Below, one piece after another: positions 33,705-41,619 of a stretch of 64,000 bases of DNA. Origin of the DNA: Aureispira anguillae (GTDB lineage: Bacteria > Bacteroidota > Bacteroidia > Chitinophagales > Saprospiraceae). A program made the position numbers and the translations under genes. The stretch is taken from assembly GCF_026000115.1 (NCBI RefSeq), contig NZ_AP026867.1, positions 6,549,001-6,613,000 of the forward strand, given 5' to 3'. How positions within the stretch are numbered: the first letter of the stretch is position 1; every line of letters starts with the position of its first letter. The notes beneath the pieces were generated by a model that saw only the letters and a program-made list of their open reading frames with translations, was not told the origin of the DNA and did no database searches.

Positions 33705-34490
33705 TTAGAGCCCTATCTCTGTCAATTTACGTTCAACTTTTAATAATTTTCGAACTTCATTAATAGATAGGGTAAATGGATCATGTTCCAAGTAATTGTC
33801 AGAAATACATTTGATGCCTTGCACCTGTTTGTATTTGTTTAGTATCTTTTGAACTCGTTTAACCATAACATTCCCACTAGAAGTTACAATCGCATAAATT
33901 TCATTTTCTACAATGCGCTCATGCGAATCCAATGAACGACAGATAACCATGTCTCCATCTGCAATTGTTGGGGTCATAGATTCCCCTTTGATATAGAAAG
34001 CAATATGCTCTCCTTGCATTCCAGGAATATAAAAACGTTCAGAATTCTCATGTACTCCTACATCTACTGTACTACTAGCAAATGCTGAGATACTAGAAAA
34101 CACAATGTTGGTTTTATGTTTGGGAACATTGGTTTTTGTGTAAACATCATCTGATTTAGGAGAACCTGCCAGCCCTTCTTTGGGAGGTGAATTTTCTTCA
34201 GAACTGAGGACATTATCAGCAGCAAATATCTCTCCTACTCCATCAAACATATAAGACCAATTGACATGATAATACTTTACCAATCGTTTGGCTTGTGTAT
34301 AGGTAATTGTTCTACTATCTCCCTCTTTTAAATAAGCTCTTATGATATGCCCATAACTTTTATTGCCCATGATTTTTTCGGCAAAACTAGACATGCCCTT
34401 ATTTCTAGAACTTTTCACAATTTCTCCCTTATCTACTAGATGTTGGAATATTATTTTGAACCGTTCATTTAGCAATTCTTTTTCAGTCAT
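33705..34490 (-). CDS. S24-family (LexA-like) transcriptional regulator
   Basis: 261 residues from the ATG at 34490 (MTEKELLNERF); the 11 codons upstream in frame look untranslated. The N-terminal ~70 residues have a helical region (FAEKIMGNKSYGHIIRAYLKEGDSRTITYTQAKRLVKYY) with the character of an XRE-type helix-turn-helix. A low-complexity linker (residues ~90-125) joins the S24 domain: AFYIKGESMTPTIADGDMVICRSL and NEIYAIVTSSGNVMVKRVQK, with Ser and Lys of the dyad intact. It resembles phage repressor/LexA-like stress regulators. No phage genes are nearby. A truncated paralogue follows. Confidence 0.8.
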   Translation of the reverse strand: MTEKELLNERFKIIFQHLVDKGEIVKSSRNKGMSSFAEKIMGNKSYGHIIRAYLKEGDSRTITYTQAKRLVKYYHVNWSYMFDGVGEIFAADNVLSSEENSPPKEGLAGSPKSDDVYTKTNVPKHKTNIVFSSISAFASSTVDVGVHENSERFYIPGMQGEHIAFYIKGESMTPTIADGDMVICRSLDSHERIVENEIYAIVTSSGNVMVKRVQKILNKYKQVQGIKCISDNYLEHDPFTLSINEVRKLLKVERKLTEIGL

Positions 34491-34494
34491 GGTT

Positions 34495-34620
34495 ATTTTG
34501 TTTTGTTCAATAAAGAAAAACAAACATTTTGGTTTTTTTATTTGTTTCTGTATTGTTTATACGTCAAAGTAAAACAAAAAGTTTCAAACAAAATAATTTT
34601 TTTTGTTTTTTTTGAAAAAA
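34495..34620. promoter_or_regulatory. AT-rich leader of the S24 regulator with AAAACAAA-type repeats
   Basis: Contains several AAAACAAAAnGTTT-like motifs around 34520-34545 and 34570-34600. A closely related AAAACAAAATGTTTT repeat lies upstream of the glucosaminidase gene at 60063-60114. They are a candidate self-regulatory site. Weak. Confidence 0.3.
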
Positions 34621-34721
34621 TAAACTTAAAATGAACCCAAAAAGAAAAAGATGGGGTAAAAGTATGTAACTTATCTTTTGTCTCCCCTCCTCACTACACC
34701 TATCATTTAAAACGCTAAACT

Positions 34722-35333
34722 ATGAAATACCAAATTCTGACCCTCTTTTTTATTGTCTCTTCTTTGTCCAATTCAATTTTTGCTCAAGAATGGTCCTTAG
34801 CTAAAGAAAAGAATGGAGTAAAAGTGTATACTCGAAAAATTGAGGGCTGGGGAATAAAAGAATATAAGGCAGAAATGACTGTAAAATCCAGTTTTTGGGA
34901 CGTTGTAAAAACCTTAAAAGATGTACGAAGTCGTTCTGAGTGGTTGCACAATACCATTGAAATAAGGGAAATAGGTGCTTCAGAGAAAGATTTGGTTACT
35001 ATTTATACCAAGGTTGATGCTCCTTGGCCAGTTGCGGATCGGGACAATATTACTCGATTTGCATTTTCTTACCCTTCTGCCAATCGTGCTCATATTAAAA
35101 TGACGATTCTAAAGTCTCATGAAAAAGCTCCTATTTATAGTGGAGTGGTTCGAGTAGAACGATTACAAGGGCATTGGATCATTCAAGATAAAGGAAATGG
35201 ATATGTTTCTGTTGTACAACAATGTGTTGCAGAGCCAGGAGGAAGCCTTCCAGATTGGGTTGTTAATTCGGCGGTCGTCGATACTCCTTTGCAATCTATG
35301 TCTAATCTCAAAACGTATCTTGAAAAGGGATAA
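34722..35333 (+). CDS. Secreted START-domain lipid-binding-like protein
   Basis: 203 residues with a signal peptide (MKYQILTLFFIVSSLSNSIFAQ). The START (StAR-related lipid transfer) fold is seen in WSLAKEKNGVKVYTRKIEGWGIKEYKAEMTVKS, then VKTLKDVRSRSEWLHNT, PWPVADRDNIT and the ending SLPDWVVNSAVVDTPLQSMSNLKTYLEKG. These domains bind lipids or other hydrophobic molecules; a periplasmic lipid-handling role is likely. It stands alone with gaps on both sides. Confidence 0.82.
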   Translation: MKYQILTLFFIVSSLSNSIFAQEWSLAKEKNGVKVYTRKIEGWGIKEYKAEMTVKSSFWDVVKTLKDVRSRSEWLHNTIEIREIGASEKDLVTIYTKVDAPWPVADRDNITRFAFSYPSANRAHIKMTILKSHEKAPIYSGVVRVERLQGHWIIQDKGNGYVSVVQQCVAEPGGSLPDWVVNSAVVDTPLQSMSNLKTYLEKG

Positions 35334-35351
35334 TAGCAGAGTAATGAGAGC

Positions 35352-35885
35352 TTAAAAAACGGTCTTAATCGTTACTCCTTTTATCGTTAATTCATGCGCC
35401 AATTGTTCTAAAGAACCTTGATAAAAATCTTCATTTTCTAATAATTCAAACAATTCGTGTTCTGGATGTCCATGGTCGTCGTCATCTTCATCGGGGGGAT
35501 CTTGCATGTGTAACCAATCACAGCGGTATTTTTTAGCTTGCAATTGCCCTGTTTTATCGTTAGAAAAAATAGTTAACCATTGGCGATTGTCTCTTTCATG
35601 GGCATATTTTATTTCTATTTGTTCAATCGTAGCATAGGGAACGTAAATGGCCTTTTTCCAAAAAAAGATACTGGGAACAATTGTTAATTGTTGATGCTCA
35701 ATGCTAAAATCGTGATTGGTTAGAGCAGAGTAAATTAAGATGGTTAAGAGCAAAACAATTGCAACAGGGGTTGCTATTGACCAATCTGAAAAATAGTAGA
35801 CTACAGCTACTAATGGAGCGGCTTTTAAAATAAGGTAAATTAAAAAAACAGAAACCGTACTTTGAAAATGTAGTGTTTTTTGCAC
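35352..35885 (-). CDS. Membrane protein with PH-like domain
   Basis: 177 residues with two N-terminal membrane helices (residues ~10-48), then a beta-rich cytosolic part (FSIEHQQLTIVPSIFFWKKAIYVPYATIEQIEIKYAHERDNRQWLTIFS) of the bacterial PH-domain (YdbS/DUF304-like) type, and an acidic loop DPPDEDDDDHGHPEHE. The poly-acidic loop is unusual. No partner genes. Function unknown. Confidence 0.55.
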   Translation of the reverse strand: MQKTLHFQSTVSVFLIYLILKAAPLVAVVYYFSDWSIATPVAIVLLLTILIYSALTNHDFSIEHQQLTIVPSIFFWKKAIYVPYATIEQIEIKYAHERDNRQWLTIFSNDKTGQLQAKKYRCDWLHMQDPPDEDDDDHGHPEHELFELLENEDFYQGSLEQLAHELTIKGVTIKTVF

Positions 35886-35994
35886 AGCAATAATGAGAGC
35901 TAGTTTAAGCGCATTACTCCACTAAAAAATACGCAGCAGCGTAACTAATTAACGGAGTCTTACAAGAGTAGATGTTAGAAAAAGTTAAAAGTAA

Positions 35995-36969
35995 CTATTT
36001 TTTTCGTTCGGTTACATAATTTACTAAATCTTCTAAGGATTCTCTAGCATCAGAGAAAGGCAAGGTTCTTAAAATATCAAACGCTTCAGAGCGGTATTTA
36101 TACATCATTTGTCGAGTGTATTCAATTCCTGGACTCGCCAAAACAAAATCGGTCACTTCTCGAATTTTTTTAGGATTGGTGTTTTCGTTTTTGATGATGT
36201 TGATGATGTAATTGCGCTGTTCTTTATTGGTGGTATTAAGGGCGTGTATTAGTGGCAACGTCATTTTCTTTTCCTGTATATCATTGCCTTGGGGCTTACC
36301 TGCATCCCCATCTCCAAAATCAAATAAGTCATCTCTAATTTGAAAGGCAATCCCTATCTTTTCTCCAAAGTCGTGCATTTTTTGGATTACAACAGGGTCG
36401 TCAGTAGTAGAAGCGGCACCACTAGCACAAGCAGAGGCAATTAATGAGGCTGTTTTTTTGCGTATAATTTTAAAGTAAACTTCTTCTTTAATATCCAGAC
36501 GGCGTGCTTTTTCTATTTGCAGTAACTCTCCCTCACTCATTTCTTGAACGGCATTGGAGGTGATTTTTAGCAAATTGATGGCATTGTTCTCAATGGATAA
36601 CAACAAGCCCTTAGACAATAAGTAATCGCCAACCAAGACAGAAATTTTGTTGCCCCAAAGCGCATTCAAAGAGAAAAAACCTCGGCGTTGCATAGAGTCA
36701 TCTACTACATCATCATGGATAAGCGTTGCTGTGTGTAACAATTCAACTAAACTTGCTGCATGATACGTCAAGTCATTGATCTCTCCACAAATTTTAGCAC
36801 TCAAAAAAATGAACATGGGGCGCATCTGCTTGCCTTTTCTTCGTACAATGAAGTTGGTAACGGTATCTAATAAAGGAACATCACTTTTCATCGCTTCTTT
36901 GAAACGGTGATGAAATTCCTTGATTTCAGCGTCAATAGGTGCTTTTATGTTAGACAATGATTTTATCAT
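35995..36969 (-). CDS. Polyprenyl diphosphate synthase
   Basis: 324 residues from the ATG at 36969 (MIKSLSNIK). Both aspartate-rich motifs are present: first DDVVDD in HTATLIHDDVVDDSMQRRGFFSLN and second in IRDDLFDFGDGD, with the family LVGDYLLSKGL and KMTLPLIHAL. Trans-isoprenyl synthases of this length make long-chain (C30-C40) diphosphates for the menaquinone side chain; chain length cannot be read from the sequence. The gene is single, with a 230-bp gap to the next minus-strand gene. Confidence 0.9.
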   Translation of the reverse strand: MIKSLSNIKAPIDAEIKEFHHRFKEAMKSDVPLLDTVTNFIVRRKGKQMRPMFIFLSAKICGEINDLTYHAASLVELLHTATLIHDDVVDDSMQRRGFFSLNALWGNKISVLVGDYLLSKGLLLSIENNAINLLKITSNAVQEMSEGELLQIEKARRLDIKEEVYFKIIRKKTASLIASACASGAASTTDDPVVIQKMHDFGEKIGIAFQIRDDLFDFGDGDAGKPQGNDIQEKKMTLPLIHALNTTNKEQRNYIINIIKNENTNPKKIREVTDFVLASPGIEYTRQMMYKYRSEAFDILRTLPFSDARESLEDLVNYVTERKK

Positions 36970-37212
36970 GCAAAATAAATCCAATAGAGCTAACCCTATG
37001 TTTATGTTTTTAAAATAGCCTTTACCCCTAAAGTGGTGTTAAAGATGAAATAACGGCAACAATAAAGTAGTGTATCCCTCTAGTTGTTGTTATACAAAAA
37101 TACTAAATTCTTTCTGAATTTTCAATAAAAATTGAAAATATAAAAGCGGACAGTATGAAACCTCTGTTATCACCTCGTTAAAAGCTAAAATTATTGGGAA
37201 TAAACAATGGAT

Positions 37213-37596
37213 TTACAAAGTTGTTAACCAACCTACTTCCTGATAAATTTGAACCCCTTTATCTATAAGTTCTTTGATGGCAACTTCTAGTGCATCATCC
37301 ATTTTTTTGATATGAAAACAGCTTTTTCCTTTTAGGCATTTTCGAAGGTTTTCAGGCAAGTTTTTGAATTGATCTACATGCGTATAAATAGGAAAAAAGT
37401 ACAAACGAACATCTTTGGGTTTGGGGATAACGGTTGCAAAATAGATGCCATCTACTTGCTTTTTGCCTTGCATCGTTTTAATCGTACCTGTTACTTCAAA
37501 TTTTTCAATTTGATCGGAAGTTATTGTGAAGTTGGCTTGATGAATTTTTAATAAATCAACCAAATGATCTCTTATCTCAGCGATTTCTGTTTTCAT
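37213..37596 (-). CDS. DUF1801-like hypothetical protein
   Basis: 127 residues from MKTEIAEIRDHL at 37596. The end (CLKGKSCFHIKKMDDALEVAIKELIDKGVQIYQEVGWL) and the central DGIYFATVIPKPKDVRLYFFPIYTH fit the small DUF1801/YdhG-like family. Cytosolic, with no catalytic motif. Function unknown. Confidence 0.62.
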   Translation of the reverse strand: MKTEIAEIRDHLVDLLKIHQANFTITSDQIEKFEVTGTIKTMQGKKQVDGIYFATVIPKPKDVRLYFFPIYTHVDQFKNLPENLRKCLKGKSCFHIKKMDDALEVAIKELIDKGVQIYQEVGWLTTL

Positions 37597-37854
37597 GATA
37601 TTTAAATTTTGGACAATCCACAAGAATCATTTACTTAACATGCATTAAATGTTTAATGTAAATGAGGATGGTTTTCTGTGAATAAATTGCTTTTTTGTAC
37701 AAAATGATCTATTGCCCTTAATAACCAATAATTATTAACAACCAATTATTAGGAATATTCGACCGTTTAATAAAAAGCGGCTTAAATTTTAATGGTAAAA
37801 TAAAGAAAAACTTACCTTTAAATTAGATATTTAAAAATCAATAGAGAAAAATAA

Positions 37855-38718
37855 ATGAACAGTATTACAAACTATTTACTAAAAGGACAAAGTGGAAAGC
37901 CAGTAAGCTTGGATGTTTATTGGTCTGAAGTGGAAAGCCGTCAACCCATTGTTATTTTTGCACATGGGTTTAAGGGGTTTAAGGATTGGGGGCATTGGCA
38001 AAAAATAGCGATTGAATTTGTAAAGGCAGGATATTGTTTCATTAAATTTAATTTTTCGCACAATGGCACAACTCCTGAGGATGCGCTTAATTTTTCGGAT
38101 TTAGAGGCTTTTGGCCAAAACAATTATACCAAAGAATTAGAAGACTTACAAACTGTAATTGATTGGGTTGTAGAGGAGCAGGAATTGAAACAAAAGATTC
38201 ATTGGAATGTGCAAGATATTACCTTGATTGGGCATAGCAGAGGAGGACCAATAGCCTTGATTGGAGCCAAAGAGAATGAGGTAGTTCAACAAGTTATTAC
38301 TTGGGCATCTGTACATGAGTTGGACTATTCTTGGCATCAAAAAGAAGCGCAAATTGCAGCGTGGAAAGAGGAAGGAGTGCATTTTATTATGAATGGACGA
38401 ACCAAACAAAAGATGCCTTTATATTATCAATTGTACGAAAACTATAAAGCGAACGAAGAACGACTCTCTGTACAGAAAACACTACAGGATTTAGACAAAC
38501 CTTATTTGATTTTACATGGTGGAGCAGACCCCGCAGTGCCTGCTTCTGCAGCGGAATATTTACAGAAGAATGCCAAACGGGCAGAATTGCATGTTATAGA
38601 GGCTGCTAATCATGTTTTTGGTGGCGTACACCCTTATCAAAAAGAAGAATTACCATTGCATAGTAAAGAGTTGGTTCAAAAATGTTTAGACTTTTTAAAA
38701 AAGACCAATAAAAAATAA
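37855..38718 (+). CDS. Alpha/beta-hydrolase (dienelactone/esterase-like)
   Basis: 287 residues. Oxyanion region IVIFAHGFKGFKDWGHWQ, nucleophile elbow GHSRGGPI (Ser in GHSRGG), candidate acid in LILHGGADPAVPAS and histidine in EAANHVFGG, a complete triad in the right order. No signal peptide, so cytosolic. The role could be esterase or acyl-hydrolase; the substrate is unknown. Followed by a stem region and mreB. Confidence 0.82.
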   Translation: MNSITNYLLKGQSGKPVSLDVYWSEVESRQPIVIFAHGFKGFKDWGHWQKIAIEFVKAGYCFIKFNFSHNGTTPEDALNFSDLEAFGQNNYTKELEDLQTVIDWVVEEQELKQKIHWNVQDITLIGHSRGGPIALIGAKENEVVQQVITWASVHELDYSWHQKEAQIAAWKEEGVHFIMNGRTKQKMPLYYQLYENYKANEERLSVQKTLQDLDKPYLILHGGADPAVPASAAEYLQKNAKRAELHVIEAANHVFGGVHPYQKEELPLHSKELVQKCLDFLKKTNKK

Positions 38719-38852
38719 TAAAAAGCATCCCCATGACTTATTTTTGTGGATAAAAAGTCTTATAATGGAGCAAGATCAATAGGCAAAAAAAAATCTCTCA
38801 AAATTGAAAGAATTGAAAGAATTGTTTTTGCTAACATCTAATCCAAAAATGT

Positions 38853-38898
38853 AGCACAAATTTTTGTTGAACTATTGATTAATTGGTAAATTTGTGCT
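38853..38898 (+). terminator. Hairpin after the hydrolase gene
   Basis: AGCACAAATTT (38853-38863) and AAATTTGTGCT (38888-38898), 11-bp perfect arms with a 24-nt loop and TTGTAGG following. Weak terminator or leader structure. Confidence 0.4.
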
Positions 38899-38952
38899 TT
38901 GTAGGCCCCTTATCCTAACAACTTGATAAAGAATATACTATTTTAATAGAAA

Positions 38953-39003
38953 CTTGCTAAAATTTTAGACGCCCTCAATTATTTAATAGATAATTTTAGC
39001 AAG
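38953..39003 (+). promoter_or_regulatory. Inverted repeat in the mreB leader
   Basis: CTTGCTAAAATT (38953-38964) and AATTTTAGCAAG (38992-39003), perfect 12-bp arms, loop 27 nt, ending 32 bp before the mreB start. A possible regulatory leader of the rod-shape operon. Confidence 0.4.
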
Positions 39004-39035
39004 CTTCACAAACACTCAATCCTTTTTATAAAAGA

Positions 39036-40070
39036 ATGAAAAATTTCTTCAGTTTTTTTACGCAAGAAATAGCAATAGATTTAGGAACAGCCAACACACT
39101 AATTACTGCCGATGATCAGGTAATTGTTGATGAGCCTTCTATTGTTGCAGTCAACCGCAATACCAATGAGGTAATCGCAGTAGGTAGAAAGGCAATGATG
39201 ATGCACGAAAAAACCCACCAAATGATTCGTACTGTTAGACCTTTAAAAGATGGCGTAATTGCTGATTTTGAGGCCGCAGAACGGATGATTCAAGGAATGA
39301 TTGATATGATTCCCAATCGTCGTCGGTTTTTTCGCAATATGTGCATGGTGATTTGTATTCCTTCTGGTATTACAGAAGTGGAAAAACGTGCCGTATTTGA
39401 CTCGGCAGAACATGTGGGCTCTAGAGAAACATACTTAATTCATGAACCGATGGCTGCTGCCTTGGGAATTGGTTTAGATGTTACAGAGCCAATTGGAAAT
39501 ATGATTATTGATATTGGAGGGGGAACAACCGAGATTGCCGTTATTGCATTGGCTGGTATTGTTTGTGACCAATCCATTCGTACGGCTGGTGATGAGTTTA
39601 CCGTTGATATTATGAACTATATGCGCCGTCAACATAATTTGTTGATTGGGGAGCGTACTTCTGAACAAATCAAAATTAATGTTGGGGCTGCCTTGCATGA
39701 ACTAGAAGTGCCGCCAGAGGATTATGCTGTTAATGGTCGTGATTTGATGACGGGAATTCCTAAGCAAATTATGGTTTCTTATAATGAGATTAGCCATTGT
39801 CTAGACAAATCTATTTCAAAAATAGAAGATGCTATCTTAAAAGCATTGGAGAATACACCTCCAGAACTTGCTGCTGATATTTATCAAACTGGATTGTACC
39901 TAACGGGGGGAGGAGCTTTGTTGAGAGGTTTGGATAAACGGATTGCTCAAAAAACAAAATTGCCTGTTCACGTTGCAGAAGACCCACTTCGTGCAGTAGT
40001 TCGTGGGACGGGGATTGCCTTGAAGAACAGAGCCAAGTACTCTTTCTTAATTACACATAAAAATATGTAG
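39036..40070 (+). CDS. mreB: Rod-shape determining protein MreB
   Basis: 344 residues, full length. Actin-fold phosphate loops are clear: AIDLGTANTLI (residues ~13-23) and NMIIDIGGGTTEIAVI (~152-167), with the adenosine motif LTGGGALLRGL. MreB polymerises on the inner membrane and directs sidewall peptidoglycan synthesis. It opens the operon mreB-mreC-mreD-PBP2-rodA, with a Rho-independent terminator-like hairpin just after it. Confidence 0.96.
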   Translation: MKNFFSFFTQEIAIDLGTANTLITADDQVIVDEPSIVAVNRNTNEVIAVGRKAMMMHEKTHQMIRTVRPLKDGVIADFEAAERMIQGMIDMIPNRRRFFRNMCMVICIPSGITEVEKRAVFDSAEHVGSRETYLIHEPMAAALGIGLDVTEPIGNMIIDIGGGTTEIAVIALAGIVCDQSIRTAGDEFTVDIMNYMRRQHNLLIGERTSEQIKINVGAALHELEVPPEDYAVNGRDLMTGIPKQIMVSYNEISHCLDKSISKIEDAILKALENTPPELAADIYQTGLYLTGGGALLRGLDKRIAQKTKLPVHVAEDPLRAVVRGTGIALKNRAKYSFLITHKNM

Positions 40071-40094
40071 TTTCTCAATATACAATTGTATCTA

Positions 40095-40145
40095 ATTGCC
40101 GAATCTACGACTTTTTCCCTGTTGTAGATTCGGCAATTTTTTTCG
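40095..40145 (+). terminator. Terminator-like hairpin between mreB and mreC
   Basis: A 14-bp stem (ATTGCCGAATCTAC, 40095-40108, complement 40124-40137) followed by TTTTTTTT. It lies 115 bp before mreC, so it may be an attenuator that makes MreB more abundant than the downstream proteins. Confidence 0.75.
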
Positions 40146-40184
40146 ATAAATTCTTTTTGAGCCCCATTTGAAGTTTAGTGAATT

Positions 40185-41024
40185 ATGCAGCGGATACTTT
40201 TATTTTTTATAAAATACAATGGTGTTTTTGCCTTTTTTGTATTGCAGGGAATTGCCTTGTTTATGTATTTTACAAGAAATAGCAACTCAAATAAGCAGGC
40301 ATTTATTAGTTCTGCCAATCGATTAGTGGGTGGGGTTTATGAGTCTACTAGCCAAATCACACATTATTGGAACCTTTCGGCCGTTAATGATAGCTTAGCT
40401 AGAGAGAATGCAGAACTTAAAATGAAATTGCCAAGTTCTAAATTTAGTTCTTTGGTGCATCCCAATGAAGTAAAAGATAGCACGCTACAACAACACTATC
40501 GTTATTTTGAAGCAAAGGTGATTAACAATACCATTCACCGACCACGTAATTTTTTAACCATCAACAAGGGAACACAACAAGGATTGAATCCCAATTCAGG
40601 AGTTTTGAATGGGAATGGAAAGGGAATTGTTGGGGTGGCACAGAAAGTAAGTAACAATTATGCTGTTGTGATGTCCATATTGAATCTAGACACTCGTATC
40701 AGTGCAAAAATTTTACGAACAAACAACTTTGGAATTATGGTGTGGGATGGTTTGGATTCGAGGTATATGACGTTAGAATCTGTACCCAAGCATGCTGATA
40801 TTCACAAAGGAGATACCATTGTAACAAGTGGTTATTCTACCATTTTTCCTGAAGGAATTTTGATTGGTGCGATTGATAGTTTTTATAAAGCTCCAGGAGT
40901 GAATTTTTATACCATCAAGGTAGCCTTATTTAATGATATGAATCGTGTTCAATATGTTTATGTTGTATCTAATTTACTAAAAGAAGAACGTATAAAGTTA
41001 GAAGAGGAGGTAAACAATGACTAG
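40185..41024 (+). CDS. mreC: Rod-shape determining protein MreC
   Basis: 279 residues. One N-terminal membrane helix (residues ~15-30), a coiled-coil segment (YWNLSAVNDSLARENAELKMKL) and the conserved beta-rich periplasmic domain (EAKVINNTIHRPRNFLTINKGTQQGLNPNSGVLNGNGKGIVGVAQKVS). MreC links MreB to PBP2. Its stop overlaps mreD by 8 bp. Confidence 0.93.
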   Translation: MQRILLFFIKYNGVFAFFVLQGIALFMYFTRNSNSNKQAFISSANRLVGGVYESTSQITHYWNLSAVNDSLARENAELKMKLPSSKFSSLVHPNEVKDSTLQQHYRYFEAKVINNTIHRPRNFLTINKGTQQGLNPNSGVLNGNGKGIVGVAQKVSNNYAVVMSILNLDTRISAKILRTNNFGIMVWDGLDSRYMTLESVPKHADIHKGDTIVTSGYSTIFPEGILIGAIDSFYKAPGVNFYTIKVALFNDMNRVQYVYVVSNLLKEERIKLEEEVNND

Positions 41025-41517
41025 TTTAATTCGAGCAAATTTTATTCGATTCGTATTATTGATTATAATACAATTTATCCTAAAAGGAATTGGGTATGTC
41101 CACATTGATATTTATGTCTATCCCGTATTTATTTTGTTATTACCTGTGGGGTTGATGGACGGAGCTGTGATGCTCTTGGCTTTTATCTATGGATTGTGCA
41201 TTGATGCATTTTACAATACACCAGGTTTGTTTGCTTCTACCTCTGTAGCGGTGGCTGCCGCAAGACCTTTGGTTTTGGCTATGTTGGAACCAAGAGGGGG
41301 CTATGAAACGGGGAAAGCACCTACAAAATACAATTTAGGGACGAGGTGGTTTTTGCAATATAGTGGTATACTGATGTTGTGGCACACCATCTGGGTAGTT
41401 ACTTTAGAACAGTTGAGTTTATTTTCTTGGTTATGGTTTTTAACCTTGTTAATGGTTTTTGCTTTGTCTATGCTCATTGTTACGCTATACCAATATATTT
41501 TTAACCCCAAAGAATAA
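41017..41517 (+). CDS. mreD: Rod-shape determining protein MreD
   Basis: 166 residues, nearly all hydrophobic, with four to five membrane helices and the family phrase DAFYNTPGLFASTSVAVAAARPLVL. It overlaps mreC by 8 bp. A polytopic partner of MreC and RodA. Assigned from location and topology, since sequence conservation is low. Confidence 0.85.
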   Translation: MTSLIRANFIRFVLLIIIQFILKGIGYVHIDIYVYPVFILLLPVGLMDGAVMLLAFIYGLCIDAFYNTPGLFASTSVAVAAARPLVLAMLEPRGGYETGKAPTKYNLGTRWFLQYSGILMLWHTIWVVTLEQLSLFSWLWFLTLLMVFALSMLIVTLYQYIFNPKE

Positions 41518-41619
41518 GCACTTCAAAAGCAATAAGGTCGATTGGCTGAACTTCCTACTAGAAAATGATGAAAAGTAGCCTAATTATTATTATTAAAGCG
41601 TGGAATAACCCAAAAGAAT

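Larger units (their letters stand above)
38719..39035. other. Intergenic region before mreB with two inverted repeats
   Basis: 317 bp. The first repeat (38853-38898) probably ends the hydrolase transcript and the second (38953-39003) lies in the mreB leader. A short GAAAGAATT tandem repeat occurs at 38803-38821. Confidence 0.45.
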
